Positions 26,921 through 36,279 of a stretch of 48,879 nt of DNA are shown piece after piece (within the stretch, counting starts at the first letter, position 1; each line of letters opens with the position of its first letter). The notes beneath the pieces were generated by a model, which ran no database searches, was not told the origin of the DNA, and saw nothing but the letters and a program-made list of their open reading frames with translations. Origin of the DNA: CAYPLH01 sp964411505 (lineage in GTDB: Bacteria; Bacillota; Clostridia; CAYPLH01; DUMO01). The DNA lies in the NCBI GenBank assembly GCA_964411505.1, contig CAYPLH010000029.1, positions 1 to 48,879 on the forward strand, given 5' to 3'. Position numbers and translations under genes: made by a program.

Positions 26921-29272
26921 ATGACAAACAACACAAAATCCAGCCGGTTCAACAGTGTTTTATGGGGACTCATGCTTTCCTACATAATTATTTTAGTAAT
27001 ACCTGTGTCGCTTATAAGCACATTTTCATATAATAAATATAACAGCGTTCTTGAGGAAAAGGTTGGCAATTCAGTGAATGTCATGCTTACTCATGCAAAG
27101 GATGTGCTTGATAATCAAATTGAAGAAGTCAGGCATTTACCAATCAAGCTTACAAAAAATCTTGGTCTTGTATCAGTTATTAACTCTAATGACATTAAAA
27201 ATATAAATTCTTATAAAGTTTACGAATGTGTTAACCTTCTTAACAGCTACAAAATACTTAATGATTTTATCTATGAGCTGGCAATATATATCGAAAGTGC
27301 CGATGTGGTGATCACAACCCAAAACATGACCAATATTTCCACATTCACAAATCACCTTTATAGATATTCGGATATGGAAGAAGCAGATTTTAGACTCAAA
27401 ATGGCCAATGTGTCTACTTTTGAGGTATGGCCAGTACATTCACTATATAAAGGGAAAGATAATTTTACAACACCTGTGCTCACGTGTGCACAGTCCATAT
27501 CTTTTGGGGCTGAGCCTTCTTTTGATGTGAAATTACTAGCGCTTATTAAAGGGGATGTAGTTCATGAGTTGATGGAAGAAGCTTTGTCTGGGTATGAAGG
27601 TAATGTTTATATTTTCAATAAAAATGGTGATAAAATACTTCATGTTTCGACCAACAAACAGGTTTTTGACGATTATTTCATTTATGATATGTTAAAAAAT
27701 GAACACGCACCTGTTGAGAGAATCGAATTTAATGAAAATGAGTTCCTCGTGTTTCAGGTAGAATCAATCGAATCAGGATGGTATTATGCTGCTATCATAC
27801 CATCAGTTAATGTATTTTATGAAATTAGTAGTATCAGAAAACTGATAGTTGCTGTAACAATCTGTATACTGCTAGTTGGGATTTTTGGGGCAATTTGGTT
27901 TGCATACGGACATTATCGTCCCATAAACAAGCTTCTTGGTCTGTTATCAACATCAGGCAAGCAATTAAAGAGCTTTAGCTTCAAACGCCAAAATGAATGG
28001 CATACAATAGAACGACAAATAAAAATTAACATTGATAGTAAAAAGAACCTGGAGCAATATGTCAAGGATCAATATCCTGTAATTAAAGCCAATATATTTT
28101 GTGAGCTTTTTAAGGGCAGACTTGGTGATGAACAATCCATAATTTCCGCATTGACCTCACTTAATATAGAAATGTCACAATTTCACGCCTTTTCTGTACT
28201 GACATTTTCCCTGGACGGTTATCAGTATGTCAACAGTACAGATGCAAAAAAGTATGGCGATATATTGTATCTTAGGTATTCTATTGGAAGTATAATAGAG
28301 GATATGTGTAAAGCTGTGGGCGTTGGTTATCACACAAACATAGATGACGAAAAGACTGCCGTACTCGTAGGCTTTACTTGTTCAGAACCTGAAAAAAATT
28401 ACAATGACATTCGTAAAATTGCTCAAGAGGCAGTAACCCTCTTTGCTATGCAATATGATTTCACTGTTACAGTTGGTTTAGGTTCTATATACAAAACACT
28501 TTCAGAAGTTAAAAAGTCATATTATGAGGCACTCACAGCTTTGGATTATAAAATTATTAAAGGCAACAATACAATGATAGATTATAGAGAAATAACCCTT
28601 ACTCCTGGTTATATGAATTTTTATTCCATTGATGAAGAAAAGAATTTGGTAGACTGCTTAAAAAGAGCAGATCTTGATAGCATTGAGCAAATACTTGGCA
28701 CTATTGTGAACAAAATGCAAAAAAATCTTCCTTCTATAGAAACTGCCCGCTGTGTTTATTTTGAAATTATAAGTACTGCCTTACGAGTTATTGATGTCCT
28801 TGGTATATCTGAGATTAGAAATAAATTTAGTGAAACACAAATTAAAAGCCTTTTAAACTCAGAAACCATTGAACAGCTGTATTCAGAAGTCATTAAGTTT
28901 TACAGCAGTATATGTGATATGCTGGATGAAAGAAAAGAAAGTAAGAACTATCAGCTTGCAGAAGATGTTATTAAGTATATAGATCAAAACTTATGTGACT
29001 CAAACCTGTCACTAACAATGGTCGCTGACTCCTTTAACATTTCCCCATCATATTTAAGTCGTTTCTTCAAGGATCAGTTCGGTTATAACTTCAGCGAGTA
29101 TTTGCATAAGCAGAGAATCGAAAAGTCAAAGGAGCTCTTAAAAGACTCCCGGCTTACCATTAATTGTATAGCTCAAGGTGTAGGATACGGGAATGTACAA
29201 AGCTATATAAACATGTTCAAGAAACTTGAGGGGCTCACACCGGGTAAATTCAGAGAAAATGGACTTTTATAA
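26921..29272 (+). CDS. Membrane-anchored AraC-family regulator, YesS type
   Basis: A 783-residue regulator. A helix at about residues 15-33, an extracytoplasmic sensor (cache-like) to about 300, a second helix at about 305-328 and a cytoplasmic region with a GGDEF-like-sized linker. An AraC double helix-turn-helix forms the last 100 residues (LTMVADSFNISPSYLSRFFKDQFG and IAQGVGYGNVQSYINMFKKLEGLTPGKF). This is the YesS-type single-component design, which senses an external sugar directly. AAAGG lies before the ATG. The gene sits between two inverted copies of one promoter (P1, P2) that point away from it to the two catabolic arms. It is therefore the likely common activator, by inference. Confidence 0.9.
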   Translation: MTNNTKSSRFNSVLWGLMLSYIIILVIPVSLISTFSYNKYNSVLEEKVGNSVNVMLTHAKDVLDNQIEEVRHLPIKLTKNLGLVSVINSNDIKNINSYKVYECVNLLNSYKILNDFIYELAIYIESADVVITTQNMTNISTFTNHLYRYSDMEEADFRLKMANVSTFEVWPVHSLYKGKDNFTTPVLTCAQSISFGAEPSFDVKLLALIKGDVVHELMEEALSGYEGNVYIFNKNGDKILHVSTNKQVFDDYFIYDMLKNEHAPVERIEFNENEFLVFQVESIESGWYYAAIIPSVNVFYEISSIRKLIVAVTICILLVGIFGAIWFAYGHYRPINKLLGLLSTSGKQLKSFSFKRQNEWHTIERQIKINIDSKKNLEQYVKDQYPVIKANIFCELFKGRLGDEQSIISALTSLNIEMSQFHAFSVLTFSLDGYQYVNSTDAKKYGDILYLRYSIGSIIEDMCKAVGVGYHTNIDDEKTAVLVGFTCSEPEKNYNDIRKIAQEAVTLFAMQYDFTVTVGLGSIYKTLSEVKKSYYEALTALDYKIIKGNNTMIDYREITLTPGYMNFYSIDEEKNLVDCLKRADLDSIEQILGTIVNKMQKNLPSIETARCVYFEIISTALRVIDVLGISEIRNKFSETQIKSLLNSETIEQLYSEVIKFYSSICDMLDERKESKNYQLAEDVIKYIDQNLCDSNLSLTMVADSFNISPSYLSRFFKDQFGYNFSEYLHKQRIEKSKELLKDSRLTINCIAQGVGYGNVQSYINMFKKLEGLTPGKFRENGLL

Positions 29273-29322
29273 AAATTGGATTTCTTTATTAAATTTCAAT
29301 ACACGTTTTCGAATTATGAATA

Positions 29323-29527
29323 ATGGTATAGTGTAGCATAAAGAACAATTGGCTTTATTTTGATAGAAAACTCGGTGAGTGGAACATAAAAATGCGTGAA
29401 AAAAACAGGATGTTTTTTTAGCTTTATGCGCCACGGATGGCGCATATAAAGCGTTAGCATTTTTATATTCTACGAACCGTTAGTTTTCAAAAAATAATTA
29501 GCCTGTTCTGTTGCTACACTATATCAT
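29323..29527. mobile_element. MITE-like element with terminal inverted repeats
   Basis: A 205-base non-coding element. The left end ATGGTATAGTGTAGCA and the right end, complement ATGATATAGTGTAGCA, begin imperfect inverted repeats of about 70 bases that include GAAAACT and ATAAAAATGC blocks. The centre (29421-29452) is a strong hairpin, GCTTTATGCGCCA facing TGGCGCATATAAAGC. TA flanks both ends (29321-29322 and 29528-29529), which fits a TA target duplication as made by IS630/Tc1-type transposases. It carries no gene. A partial copy lies at 26691-26764. Confidence 0.65.
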
Positions 29528-29626
29528 TATAATTTTATATAAAGCGGATTGAAATTCTTGTAACAACTCATAAAGCCGGAATTATTTTCAGCTTTCTTTG
29601 TGCAATCTTGTTAAATGTAAAAAAAG

Positions 29627-29720
29627 TTATATAAAGGTCAAATTTATCGAATCCAAATTATTAGGCATTGTAATACTTCTATAATCACAAGCGCCATTAT
29701 ACTATATACACAAAATGATG
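29627..29720 (+). promoter_or_regulatory. Promoter P2 of the plus-strand operon
   Basis: Counterpart of P1 (26467-26560) in opposite orientation. The conserved upstream box (TATAAAGGTCAAA, TTATCGAAT) lies at 29629-29652, and the likely -10 TATACT at 29698-29703. This predicts a start near 29710 and a leader of about 105 bases before the repeat lipoprotein gene. Similarity continues weakly to about 29760. Lack of a -35 and conservation of the upstream box suggest activation by an AraC-type protein. Confidence 0.65.
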
Positions 29721-29815
29721 CACTATCATATAATTTCAGTATCGACAAGAAAGTGGCTTTATAACTTTCTGATGAAATAATCAAGTAAGAGAACAAATAA
29801 TGGGAGGTTGAAAAA

Positions 29816-31381
29816 ATGATAGTTAAAAAACCAAAAATCAAAGCAGTTTTAACTTTGTTAACGGTATTATGCCTGATTGCCGGACTACTCACAGCTTGTG
29901 AGCCAGCGAATACCGCATCCGGTAATCAGGACAATGCAACTCAAGGTACAACTAAAGGAACTGAGCCGATCCCGACAAAGGATACTACTACAAGCAGTCA
30001 GGCTCCTACCGAGCCTACAAAAGCTCCTGATCCTACAAAAGCTCCTGACCCTACTGCTGTTCCATCGCCTGTACCAACAGCTGTTCCAACTTCAGAAAGT
30101 CAGCCTGATACACCAAAATCAGCAACTGAAATGGTAGGAGCTTTAAACAGGTATAAAAATGGTAGCCTTCATACAATTACCGTCACTTTTTCAGAACAGT
30201 TAGAGACACCTCAGACACTAGCCATTGACACCTTTAAGGTTGAAGGATTTGAACTACAGAGTATGTTTGTAATAACCGAAAAGGTCAATGATGTTGATGT
30301 TTCAGACAAAACAGTTAAAATATTTGTTATACCTAAAGAAGGCAGTGACGGTGCAGATCCAACACTTGAGCTTGTGGGTACCATACTTGATATCAACGGT
30401 AATCCTGTAAAAAAAGGCATGCTTGACACAAAAGTACAGACTACAATGACTGGCGCTATGAGCAAGTATAAAGGAGAAAAACTTCACACAATAACAGTAT
30501 CATTCTTAGAGAAGCTCCAAACTCCCCAGACTCTGCCACTGGATACCTTTACAGTCGAAGGATTCGAAATACAAAGTTTATTTGTAATTACCCAAAAAGA
30601 AAATGATGTAGACGTTTCAGATAAGACTGTAAAAATATTTATAGTCCCAAAAGATGGCACTGGTGATGCTACTCCTGAACTAACACTCTCAGGAACTATC
30701 CTTGATATCAACGGCAATTCTGTAAAACCTGGTAAAATACAAGCAAACAAGCAAACAATTATGACTGGTGCTTTGTGCAAGTATAAAAACAATAGCCTTC
30801 ACACTATAACTGTGACATTTTCTAATGAACTTCAAACACCACAAAATCTAGCTATTGATACTTTTACAGCAGAAGGATTTGAAATGCAAAGCATGTTTGT
30901 AATTACCCAAAAAGTAAATGATGTAGATGTTTCAGATAAGACTGTAAAAATATTTATAATACCAAAAGATGGCACAGCTGACGCTACACCTGAGTTGCTT
31001 ATCACAGGCGATATTTTTGACGTAAACGGAAACCCAGTTATGAAAAATAAGATCCAATCAAACAAGCAAACAGATATGAGAAATATTGAATATGTATACA
31101 AAGATAATATGCTTGATGGTTTCATTATTACACTATCTGAAAATCTAATAATTCCTCAGGAAATTTCGGTCGACACTTTTGTTGTAGAAGGCTTTGAAAT
31201 AGCAGATGTCAAAGCAGGTGTTGAAACAATTGATGGAAAAGAGCAATCAGATAAAACTGTTAAAATATCTGTAAAACCAGTAGCAGGTAGTGGTAATGCA
31301 AAACCTCAAGTCAAACTCCAAGGTTCACTTGTCGATATTTTCGGAAACGAAGTAAAGAAAGTGGCTATAGGAGGACAATAA
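29816..31381 (+). CDS. Surface lipoprotein with four ~103-residue repeats of unknown fold
   Basis: A 521-residue lipoprotein. A signal peptide ends in LLTAC (C28). A Pro/Thr-rich linker follows (about residues 45-100) with PTKAPDPTKAPDPT repeats, typical of wall-spanning stalks. Four tandem units then start near residues 106, 210, 313 and 416. Each has a KYKxxxLHTITVTF start, TPQTLAIDTFxVEGFE, VITxKVNDVDVSDKTVKIF and a closing GTILDINGNPV. The first three are close to each other and the fourth is divergent. The units look all-beta. I do not recognise the domain. As first gene of a transporter operon, a role in capturing the glycan at the cell surface is inferred. GGGAGG precedes the ATG. Confidence 0.75.
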   Translation: MIVKKPKIKAVLTLLTVLCLIAGLLTACEPANTASGNQDNATQGTTKGTEPIPTKDTTTSSQAPTEPTKAPDPTKAPDPTAVPSPVPTAVPTSESQPDTPKSATEMVGALNRYKNGSLHTITVTFSEQLETPQTLAIDTFKVEGFELQSMFVITEKVNDVDVSDKTVKIFVIPKEGSDGADPTLELVGTILDINGNPVKKGMLDTKVQTTMTGAMSKYKGEKLHTITVSFLEKLQTPQTLPLDTFTVEGFEIQSLFVITQKENDVDVSDKTVKIFIVPKDGTGDATPELTLSGTILDINGNSVKPGKIQANKQTIMTGALCKYKNNSLHTITVTFSNELQTPQNLAIDTFTAEGFEMQSMFVITQKVNDVDVSDKTVKIFIIPKDGTADATPELLITGDIFDVNGNPVMKNKIQSNKQTDMRNIEYVYKDNMLDGFIITLSENLIIPQEISVDTFVVEGFEIADVKAGVETIDGKEQSDKTVKISVKPVAGSGNAKPQVKLQGSLVDIFGNEVKKVAIGGQ

Positions 31382-31525
31382 AAGTAACAAGTATTTTGCA
31401 GCACATTGTTTAACGAGGCGGAGGATATTCTTCTGCCTCCACAGCTAATACAGTATTAGATACTTGGTAGAAGTGGAGGAACCTTTTTTAAAGCCTTGTT
31501 CTCATTATAATTGGAGGAATACTAC

Positions 31526-32491
31526 ATGGGTGATCATTTATCGCATACACAAAAAAATATTATACAGACCAACGAAAAGCAAAAATTCCTGCCAAAATTA
31601 AGGTATGAATTGAAAAAAAATAGAATGGTATATATTATGCTTATACCTGTAATACTGTTTTATATCATATTTCATTATGTACCTATGTATGGTGTGATAA
31701 TTGCCTGGAAGGAATATATGCCACACCTGGGGATTTTTAACAGCCCATGGGTTGGGTGGATAAACTTTGAAGCATTCTTTGGCAGTTATTATTTTCAAAG
31801 GCTTTTTCGCAATACCTTTGCACTGAATATATTGGATTTGATTTTCGGTTTCCCTGCTCCAATAATACTGGCATTGTTATTAAATGAGGTTAATGATGGG
31901 CTGTTCAAACGCACGGTGCAAACTGTAAGCTATCTGCCCCATTTTATCTCAAACATTGTCATTGCTGGTATGCTTGTTGATTTTCTATCTTATGATGGGT
32001 TAATCAATATAATACTTTCTGCATTCGGTGTTGAAAAAACATCTTGGTTACTTAAAGCCGGTTCATTTAGGACTATCTATGTAGCATCAGACATTTGGAA
32101 GACCATTGGGTGGGGTTCAATTGTATACCTTGCTTCACTATCTAATATAGATTTGGAGTTATACAATGCAGCTATTGTCGATGGAGCAAATAGATTTCAA
32201 AGGGCGTTGCACATAACAATTCCTGGAATCCTTCCAACAGTAGTTATAATGCTTATTTTGCGGTTAGGGAATATGAGCAGCATCGGTCCTGAAAAAATTA
32301 TACTGATATATAATCCTCTTACTTTCGAGACATCTGATGTTATTTCTACTTTTGTCTATAGGAGAGGTATATTACAGCAGGATTACAGTTTCAGTACCGC
32401 AGTTGGATTATTTAACTCTGTTGTCAATATAATATTTCTTGTAGCAGCTAACACAATGAGTAGGCGTGTTACTGAAACCAGTTTGTGGTGA
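31526..32491 (+). CDS. Sugar ABC transporter permease, LplB/YteP type (second system)
   Basis: A 321-residue membrane permease, close paralogue of the protein at 10677-11618. Shared features are FHYVPMYGVIIAWKEY, YNAAIVDGANRFQRALHITIPGILP (EAA loop) and the end RRVTETSLW. The frame can be opened at a TTG at 31511, but that TTG overlaps the GGAGG ribosome site. The ATG at 31526, eight bases after GGAGG, is the better start. The 140-base gap from the repeat lipoprotein gene contains a GAGGC/GCCTC hairpin near 31414-31440. Confidence 0.92.
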   Translation: MGDHLSHTQKNIIQTNEKQKFLPKLRYELKKNRMVYIMLIPVILFYIIFHYVPMYGVIIAWKEYMPHLGIFNSPWVGWINFEAFFGSYYFQRLFRNTFALNILDLIFGFPAPIILALLLNEVNDGLFKRTVQTVSYLPHFISNIVIAGMLVDFLSYDGLINIILSAFGVEKTSWLLKAGSFRTIYVASDIWKTIGWGSIVYLASLSNIDLELYNAAIVDGANRFQRALHITIPGILPTVVIMLILRLGNMSSIGPEKIILIYNPLTFETSDVISTFVYRRGILQQDYSFSTAVGLFNSVVNIIFLVAANTMSRRVTETSLW

Positions 32492-32503
32492 GGTGAGGAA
32501 AAA

Positions 32504-33382
32504 ATGTATATTAAGAAAAGTATTGGAGAACGCATATTTGACTTTATTAATATTTGCTTTATGATAGTGCTTGTTGTCGTTACACTTTATCCTTTTTGGT
32601 TTGTAACGGTTGCATCATTTAGCAGTCCACTTTCTGTTGCAAGCAACAGAGGACTTATGCTGACAATTAAAGGGTTTAATATTGATTCCTATGTTGCAGT
32701 GTTTAATAACCCCAATATATGGAATGGTTATAAAAATACTCTTATTTACCTTGTGTTGGGTACGTCTATTAACATGCTTTTAACTACTATGGGCGCTTAT
32801 GGACTGTCCCGTAAAAACCTATACGGTAGAAGGCTTATAATGGCTTTTATAATTTTTACAATGTTTTTCAGTGGTGGAATGATCCCCGGTTTTCTTGTAG
32901 TAAGGAATCTGAAAATGATTGATACAATATGGTCTATGGTAATTCCAGGCGCAATCGGCACATACTTTATGATTATTATGCGCACTTCTTTTGAGGGGAT
33001 TCCAGTAGATTTTGAAGAAGCAGCACGTATAGACGGAGCAAGCGATTTTACGATAATGTGGAAGGTTATAATACCACTTTCCCTGCCTACAATTGCAGTT
33101 ATTTCATTGTTTTATGCTGTGAGGCACTGGAATTCGTATTTTAATGCACTCTTGTTTCTACGAAGCAGAGAGCTTTATCCCCTTCAAATAATTTTAAGAG
33201 AAATACTTATAACTAACAGTATGAATGATATGTTAACAGATATTAACGTTGACAGGCAGCCTATCTCTGAAACAATCAAATATGCTACCATTATAGTATC
33301 AACATTACCGATTTTGCTACTATACCCTTATCTGCAGAAGTATTTTATAAAGGGAGTACTTATTGGCGGAATAAAAGGATGA
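32504..33382 (+). CDS. Carbohydrate ABC transporter permease, YtcP/MalG type (second system)
   Basis: A 292-residue permease, paralogue of the one at 9772-10659. It shows about six helices, an EAA loop with FEEAARIDGASDFTIMWKVIIPL, and the C-terminus KYFIKGVLIGGIKG. GAGGTGAGG lies before the ATG, 12 bases after the partner permease. It completes the membrane channel for the binding protein that follows. The 120 bases after its stop contain complementary ATACCTC and GAGGTAT arms (about 33389-33460), a possible processing hairpin before the binding-protein gene. Confidence 0.92.
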   Translation: MYIKKSIGERIFDFINICFMIVLVVVTLYPFWFVTVASFSSPLSVASNRGLMLTIKGFNIDSYVAVFNNPNIWNGYKNTLIYLVLGTSINMLLTTMGAYGLSRKNLYGRRLIMAFIIFTMFFSGGMIPGFLVVRNLKMIDTIWSMVIPGAIGTYFMIIMRTSFEGIPVDFEEAARIDGASDFTIMWKVIIPLSLPTIAVISLFYAVRHWNSYFNALLFLRSRELYPLQIILREILITNSMNDMLTDINVDRQPISETIKYATIIVSTLPILLLYPYLQKYFIKGVLIGGIKG

Positions 33383-33502
33383 TATTGAATATACCTCTTT
33401 GCGAGGAGTTCATATAGATATTAACCTCAATAACGCAGATTTTAGCGGGTTGCGAGGTATAGCCATTAACTAAGAAAATATTTTATTGAAGGGAGATTTC
33501 AA

Positions 33503-35275
33503 ATGAAAACGAGAAAATGTATAACAAGGTTTATTTTATTACTACTTATCCTGGTAATGTGCTTTACGACAGTAATAGGGTGTGGGTCAAAGAAAACTGA
33601 AAAAGACAACACTACTGCTCCCTCCCTTGAAATGGATGGAGCTGAGGATCTTCAATTACCAATTGTCGATGAACCTTTGACTCTCACGTTCTTTAAAGGT
33701 CTTGGAACTGCATCTGCTACGTTACAGGATCTAAACGAGATGGAGTTGTATCAAGAGTTAGAAAGGCGAACAGGCATACACATAAAATTTATACATCCGC
33801 CTATAGGGCAAGAAATTGACCAGTATAACATTATGATAGCTTCAGGTGATTTTCCAGACATGATATCACTAGGAAACAACTATGTGCAGGATTTAAGCCA
33901 GGTAATTACCTATAAAATTGCTGAGCCACTCAACGACTTGGTAAACAAGTATGCTCCAAACTACCAGAATGCTCTTAAAAAATATCCTATTGCGATGAAA
34001 GCTGTAACTACCGATAGTGATGAGCTTGTTGTATTTTCCGGAATACAACCATTACCCGAATGTTGGGGTATCACTGGATTTATGATCAGACAGGACTGGT
34101 TGGATAAACTCAATCTTGAAATGCCTGAGACCATTGATGAGTGGGAACACGTGCTTACAGCATTTAGAGACGGTGACCCTAATGGAAACAATGAAAAGGA
34201 TGAAATACCATTAAGCTCTGCAAAAAATCTCTCTGTTGCTACATTTGCAGCCGCTTGGGGAGTACAGTGGACTTTCTATATGGATGGTGGAATAAAGGAT
34301 GGGACAATTAAGTACGGTCCTATAGAACCAGCATTTAAGGACTATATTATTAGAATGAATAACTGGTATAAAAGCGGTTTAATTGATAAAAACTATCTAG
34401 TCACAGACCGTCAGTTATTAACAGCTCTGGTTACTCAAAATCGAGTAGGAGCTGTAAAGGATAGTATGATTAGGGCTCTTGGTCAGTGGAATGCCATGAT
34501 GGAAGACGATCCTGATTTTTTAATGTGGCCAGCTCCCTATCCAAAGCTCACCCAAAACAGCAAAGTGTACTACTCAAATCCAAGACTTTATGTAATGGGA
34601 GCTCCAGCAACAGGTGTTATTATAACAACTACTTCTAAACATAAAAAGGAAGCCACAAAATGGATGGATTACCACTTCAGCGAAGAAGGCACTACCTTAT
34701 TCAATTTTGGCGTAGAAGATTATTCATTTAAAATGATCAATGGAAAGCCTTACTATACAGATCTTATTATTAATAATCCTGAAGGGCTTACCCCAGCTGA
34801 TGCCGCAGGCAGGTATACGGGTATTTCAGGAGCAGTTTTTATACAGCGTCCGGAATACTTTGAGCAGTTAAATGGTGTAACCCCTCCCCAGAGGCAAGCT
34901 TTTGTGACCTGGAAAAATGGATGGGACAACTCGAATGAAAACTGGCTTGCAATGCCCCCAATAACATTGCTTGACAGCGAGAAAAAAATAGATAGTTCCC
35001 GCTGGAACGATATTGACACATTAGCAAATGAAAAAATCAATAAATTTATTGTAGGTGATGAACCTATAGAGAAATTTGATGAATTCGTTAATCAGATAAA
35101 AGGTATGGGAATAGATGAATGTATCAGAATTAGACAGGATGCAGTTGAACGCTGGAAAAGACGCGGAAATATTGTTTATGATTCTGCACCTTTTGAAAAT
35201 TACACACCAAACTACGACAATGTTAATCTTATCTCAACAAAGGGTTTAGAATACCTTGATCAAGGATTAAGATGA
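33503..35275 (+). CDS. Sugar ABC transporter substrate-binding lipoprotein (second system)
   Basis: A 590-residue LplA/YtcQ-type binding lipoprotein. The lipobox is VIGCG. Shared landmarks with the protein at 7630-9282 are RRTGIHIKFIHPP, IASGDFPDMI, FRDGDPNGNNEKDEIP (calcium-like loop), KYGPIEP, and a C-terminal DECIRIRQDAVERW. It extends about 35 residues past the usual end. It would hand oligosaccharide to the two permeases encoded upstream. GGGAG precedes the ATG. The ATPase is not in the window. Confidence 0.92.
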   Translation: MKTRKCITRFILLLLILVMCFTTVIGCGSKKTEKDNTTAPSLEMDGAEDLQLPIVDEPLTLTFFKGLGTASATLQDLNEMELYQELERRTGIHIKFIHPPIGQEIDQYNIMIASGDFPDMISLGNNYVQDLSQVITYKIAEPLNDLVNKYAPNYQNALKKYPIAMKAVTTDSDELVVFSGIQPLPECWGITGFMIRQDWLDKLNLEMPETIDEWEHVLTAFRDGDPNGNNEKDEIPLSSAKNLSVATFAAAWGVQWTFYMDGGIKDGTIKYGPIEPAFKDYIIRMNNWYKSGLIDKNYLVTDRQLLTALVTQNRVGAVKDSMIRALGQWNAMMEDDPDFLMWPAPYPKLTQNSKVYYSNPRLYVMGAPATGVIITTTSKHKKEATKWMDYHFSEEGTTLFNFGVEDYSFKMINGKPYYTDLIINNPEGLTPADAAGRYTGISGAVFIQRPEYFEQLNGVTPPQRQAFVTWKNGWDNSNENWLAMPPITLLDSEKKIDSSRWNDIDTLANEKINKFIVGDEPIEKFDEFVNQIKGMGIDECIRIRQDAVERWKRRGNIVYDSAPFENYTPNYDNVNLISTKGLEYLDQGLR

Positions 35276-35365
35276 GTTTACATTTTCAACATCAATTAGA
35301 AATGGTGCTAAAAAATCATTGCATGTTTATTTTGAATTAATATTAATGAAAGGATTGATAAAATT

Positions 35366-36181
35366 ATGAAAATCACAAAATCCATATCAAAAAAAATTGC
35401 ATTTGCATTGTTGTTATCTCTGTGTTTTAGCTTATTTATTGGCTGTGACGGTTCAGACAAAAATAGTGAAAATACAACTGCAAGCGGGAAAGAATCAACA
35501 GCACCTACCGTTGAGAGCACCCAGCCTTCTGAATCTCCTGCTATAACTCTACCTACATTAGAAGATTACACATTTAATGTTTATCAGGTGGATAGTGAGT
35601 TACAGCTAGAAGATGAATGGCCAATTGAACCTGAGAATGCAGAAGATGTTATAAAGCTTTATCCGGAAATGCTGCCTGTCCCAGATTTGGATGTGTGTAG
35701 TGCAAAAATATGGGGATTTTTTGACGACAGGTACATATACATTTATGCTGATGTAAAGGATGCAACACCCTTAATGAATTATCTTACTAAAAACGATCTT
35801 TATATGGCAGATTGTATAGAAATAAGCTTTGCTCTTGGACCTAAACCTGCTCTTTTTAGAAAGTACCTGTTCGCTGTAAATACTGAAAGCGAAGAGAATA
35901 TGTCTTCTACAAGACCTTTCCGAACCGACTACATGGATCCACAAGGAGCACAATTTAGTTTTGTTAAGAATGAAGATAATTCTGGATATGTATTCAAAGT
36001 AAAACTGGATACACAAAATGAAGAGCTTGATTTTATCAAACTTGATGAAATGGAAGATGTCTTTTTCGACCTCTGGGTGGATGATTCGGAAGCTGGAAAA
36101 AGCTTGGATAAGAATGTAGCCTGGAAAGGTGTTATTAACAAACGTGAACAGCATGGGAAAATGGCTTTCATAAAAAAATAA
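35366..36181 (+). CDS. Lipoprotein with CBM9-like carbohydrate-binding domain
   Basis: A 271-residue lipoprotein. The lipobox is FIGCD (C about residue 28), followed by a Ser/Thr-rich linker to about residue 60. The rest resembles a family 9 carbohydrate-binding module (DOMON-related): AKIWGFFDDRYIYIYADVKDATP, then DCIEISFALG, then a later FDLWVDD. Such modules bind reducing ends of sugars. It has no catalytic motif. It lies between the binding protein and the lyase-like lipoprotein on the same strand, so it probably holds glycan at the membrane. AAAGG precedes the ATG. Confidence 0.72.
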   Translation: MKITKSISKKIAFALLLSLCFSLFIGCDGSDKNSENTTASGKESTAPTVESTQPSESPAITLPTLEDYTFNVYQVDSELQLEDEWPIEPENAEDVIKLYPEMLPVPDLDVCSAKIWGFFDDRYIYIYADVKDATPLMNYLTKNDLYMADCIEISFALGPKPALFRKYLFAVNTESEENMSSTRPFRTDYMDPQGAQFSFVKNEDNSGYVFKVKLDTQNEELDFIKLDEMEDVFFDLWVDDSEAGKSLDKNVAWKGVINKREQHGKMAFIKK

Positions 36182-36279
36182 GGAGACCATTACTAGCAGT
36201 ATTAGTGGTGATTGTTCATTAACTAACTGACATGGGTACTTGAATACTCAGTAAATAAGTATAAAGGAAAATTGGCAAA

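Noticed and set aside
29644..29892. 82-codon minus-strand frame over promoter P2
   Set aside because: It overlaps the conserved promoter and the signal peptide of the repeat lipoprotein; no ribosome site was found.
29877..30137. Short tandem Pro/Thr codon repeats as a possible microsatellite or CRISPR-like array
   Set aside because: They encode the Pro/Thr-rich stalk of the lipoprotein; there are no spacers.
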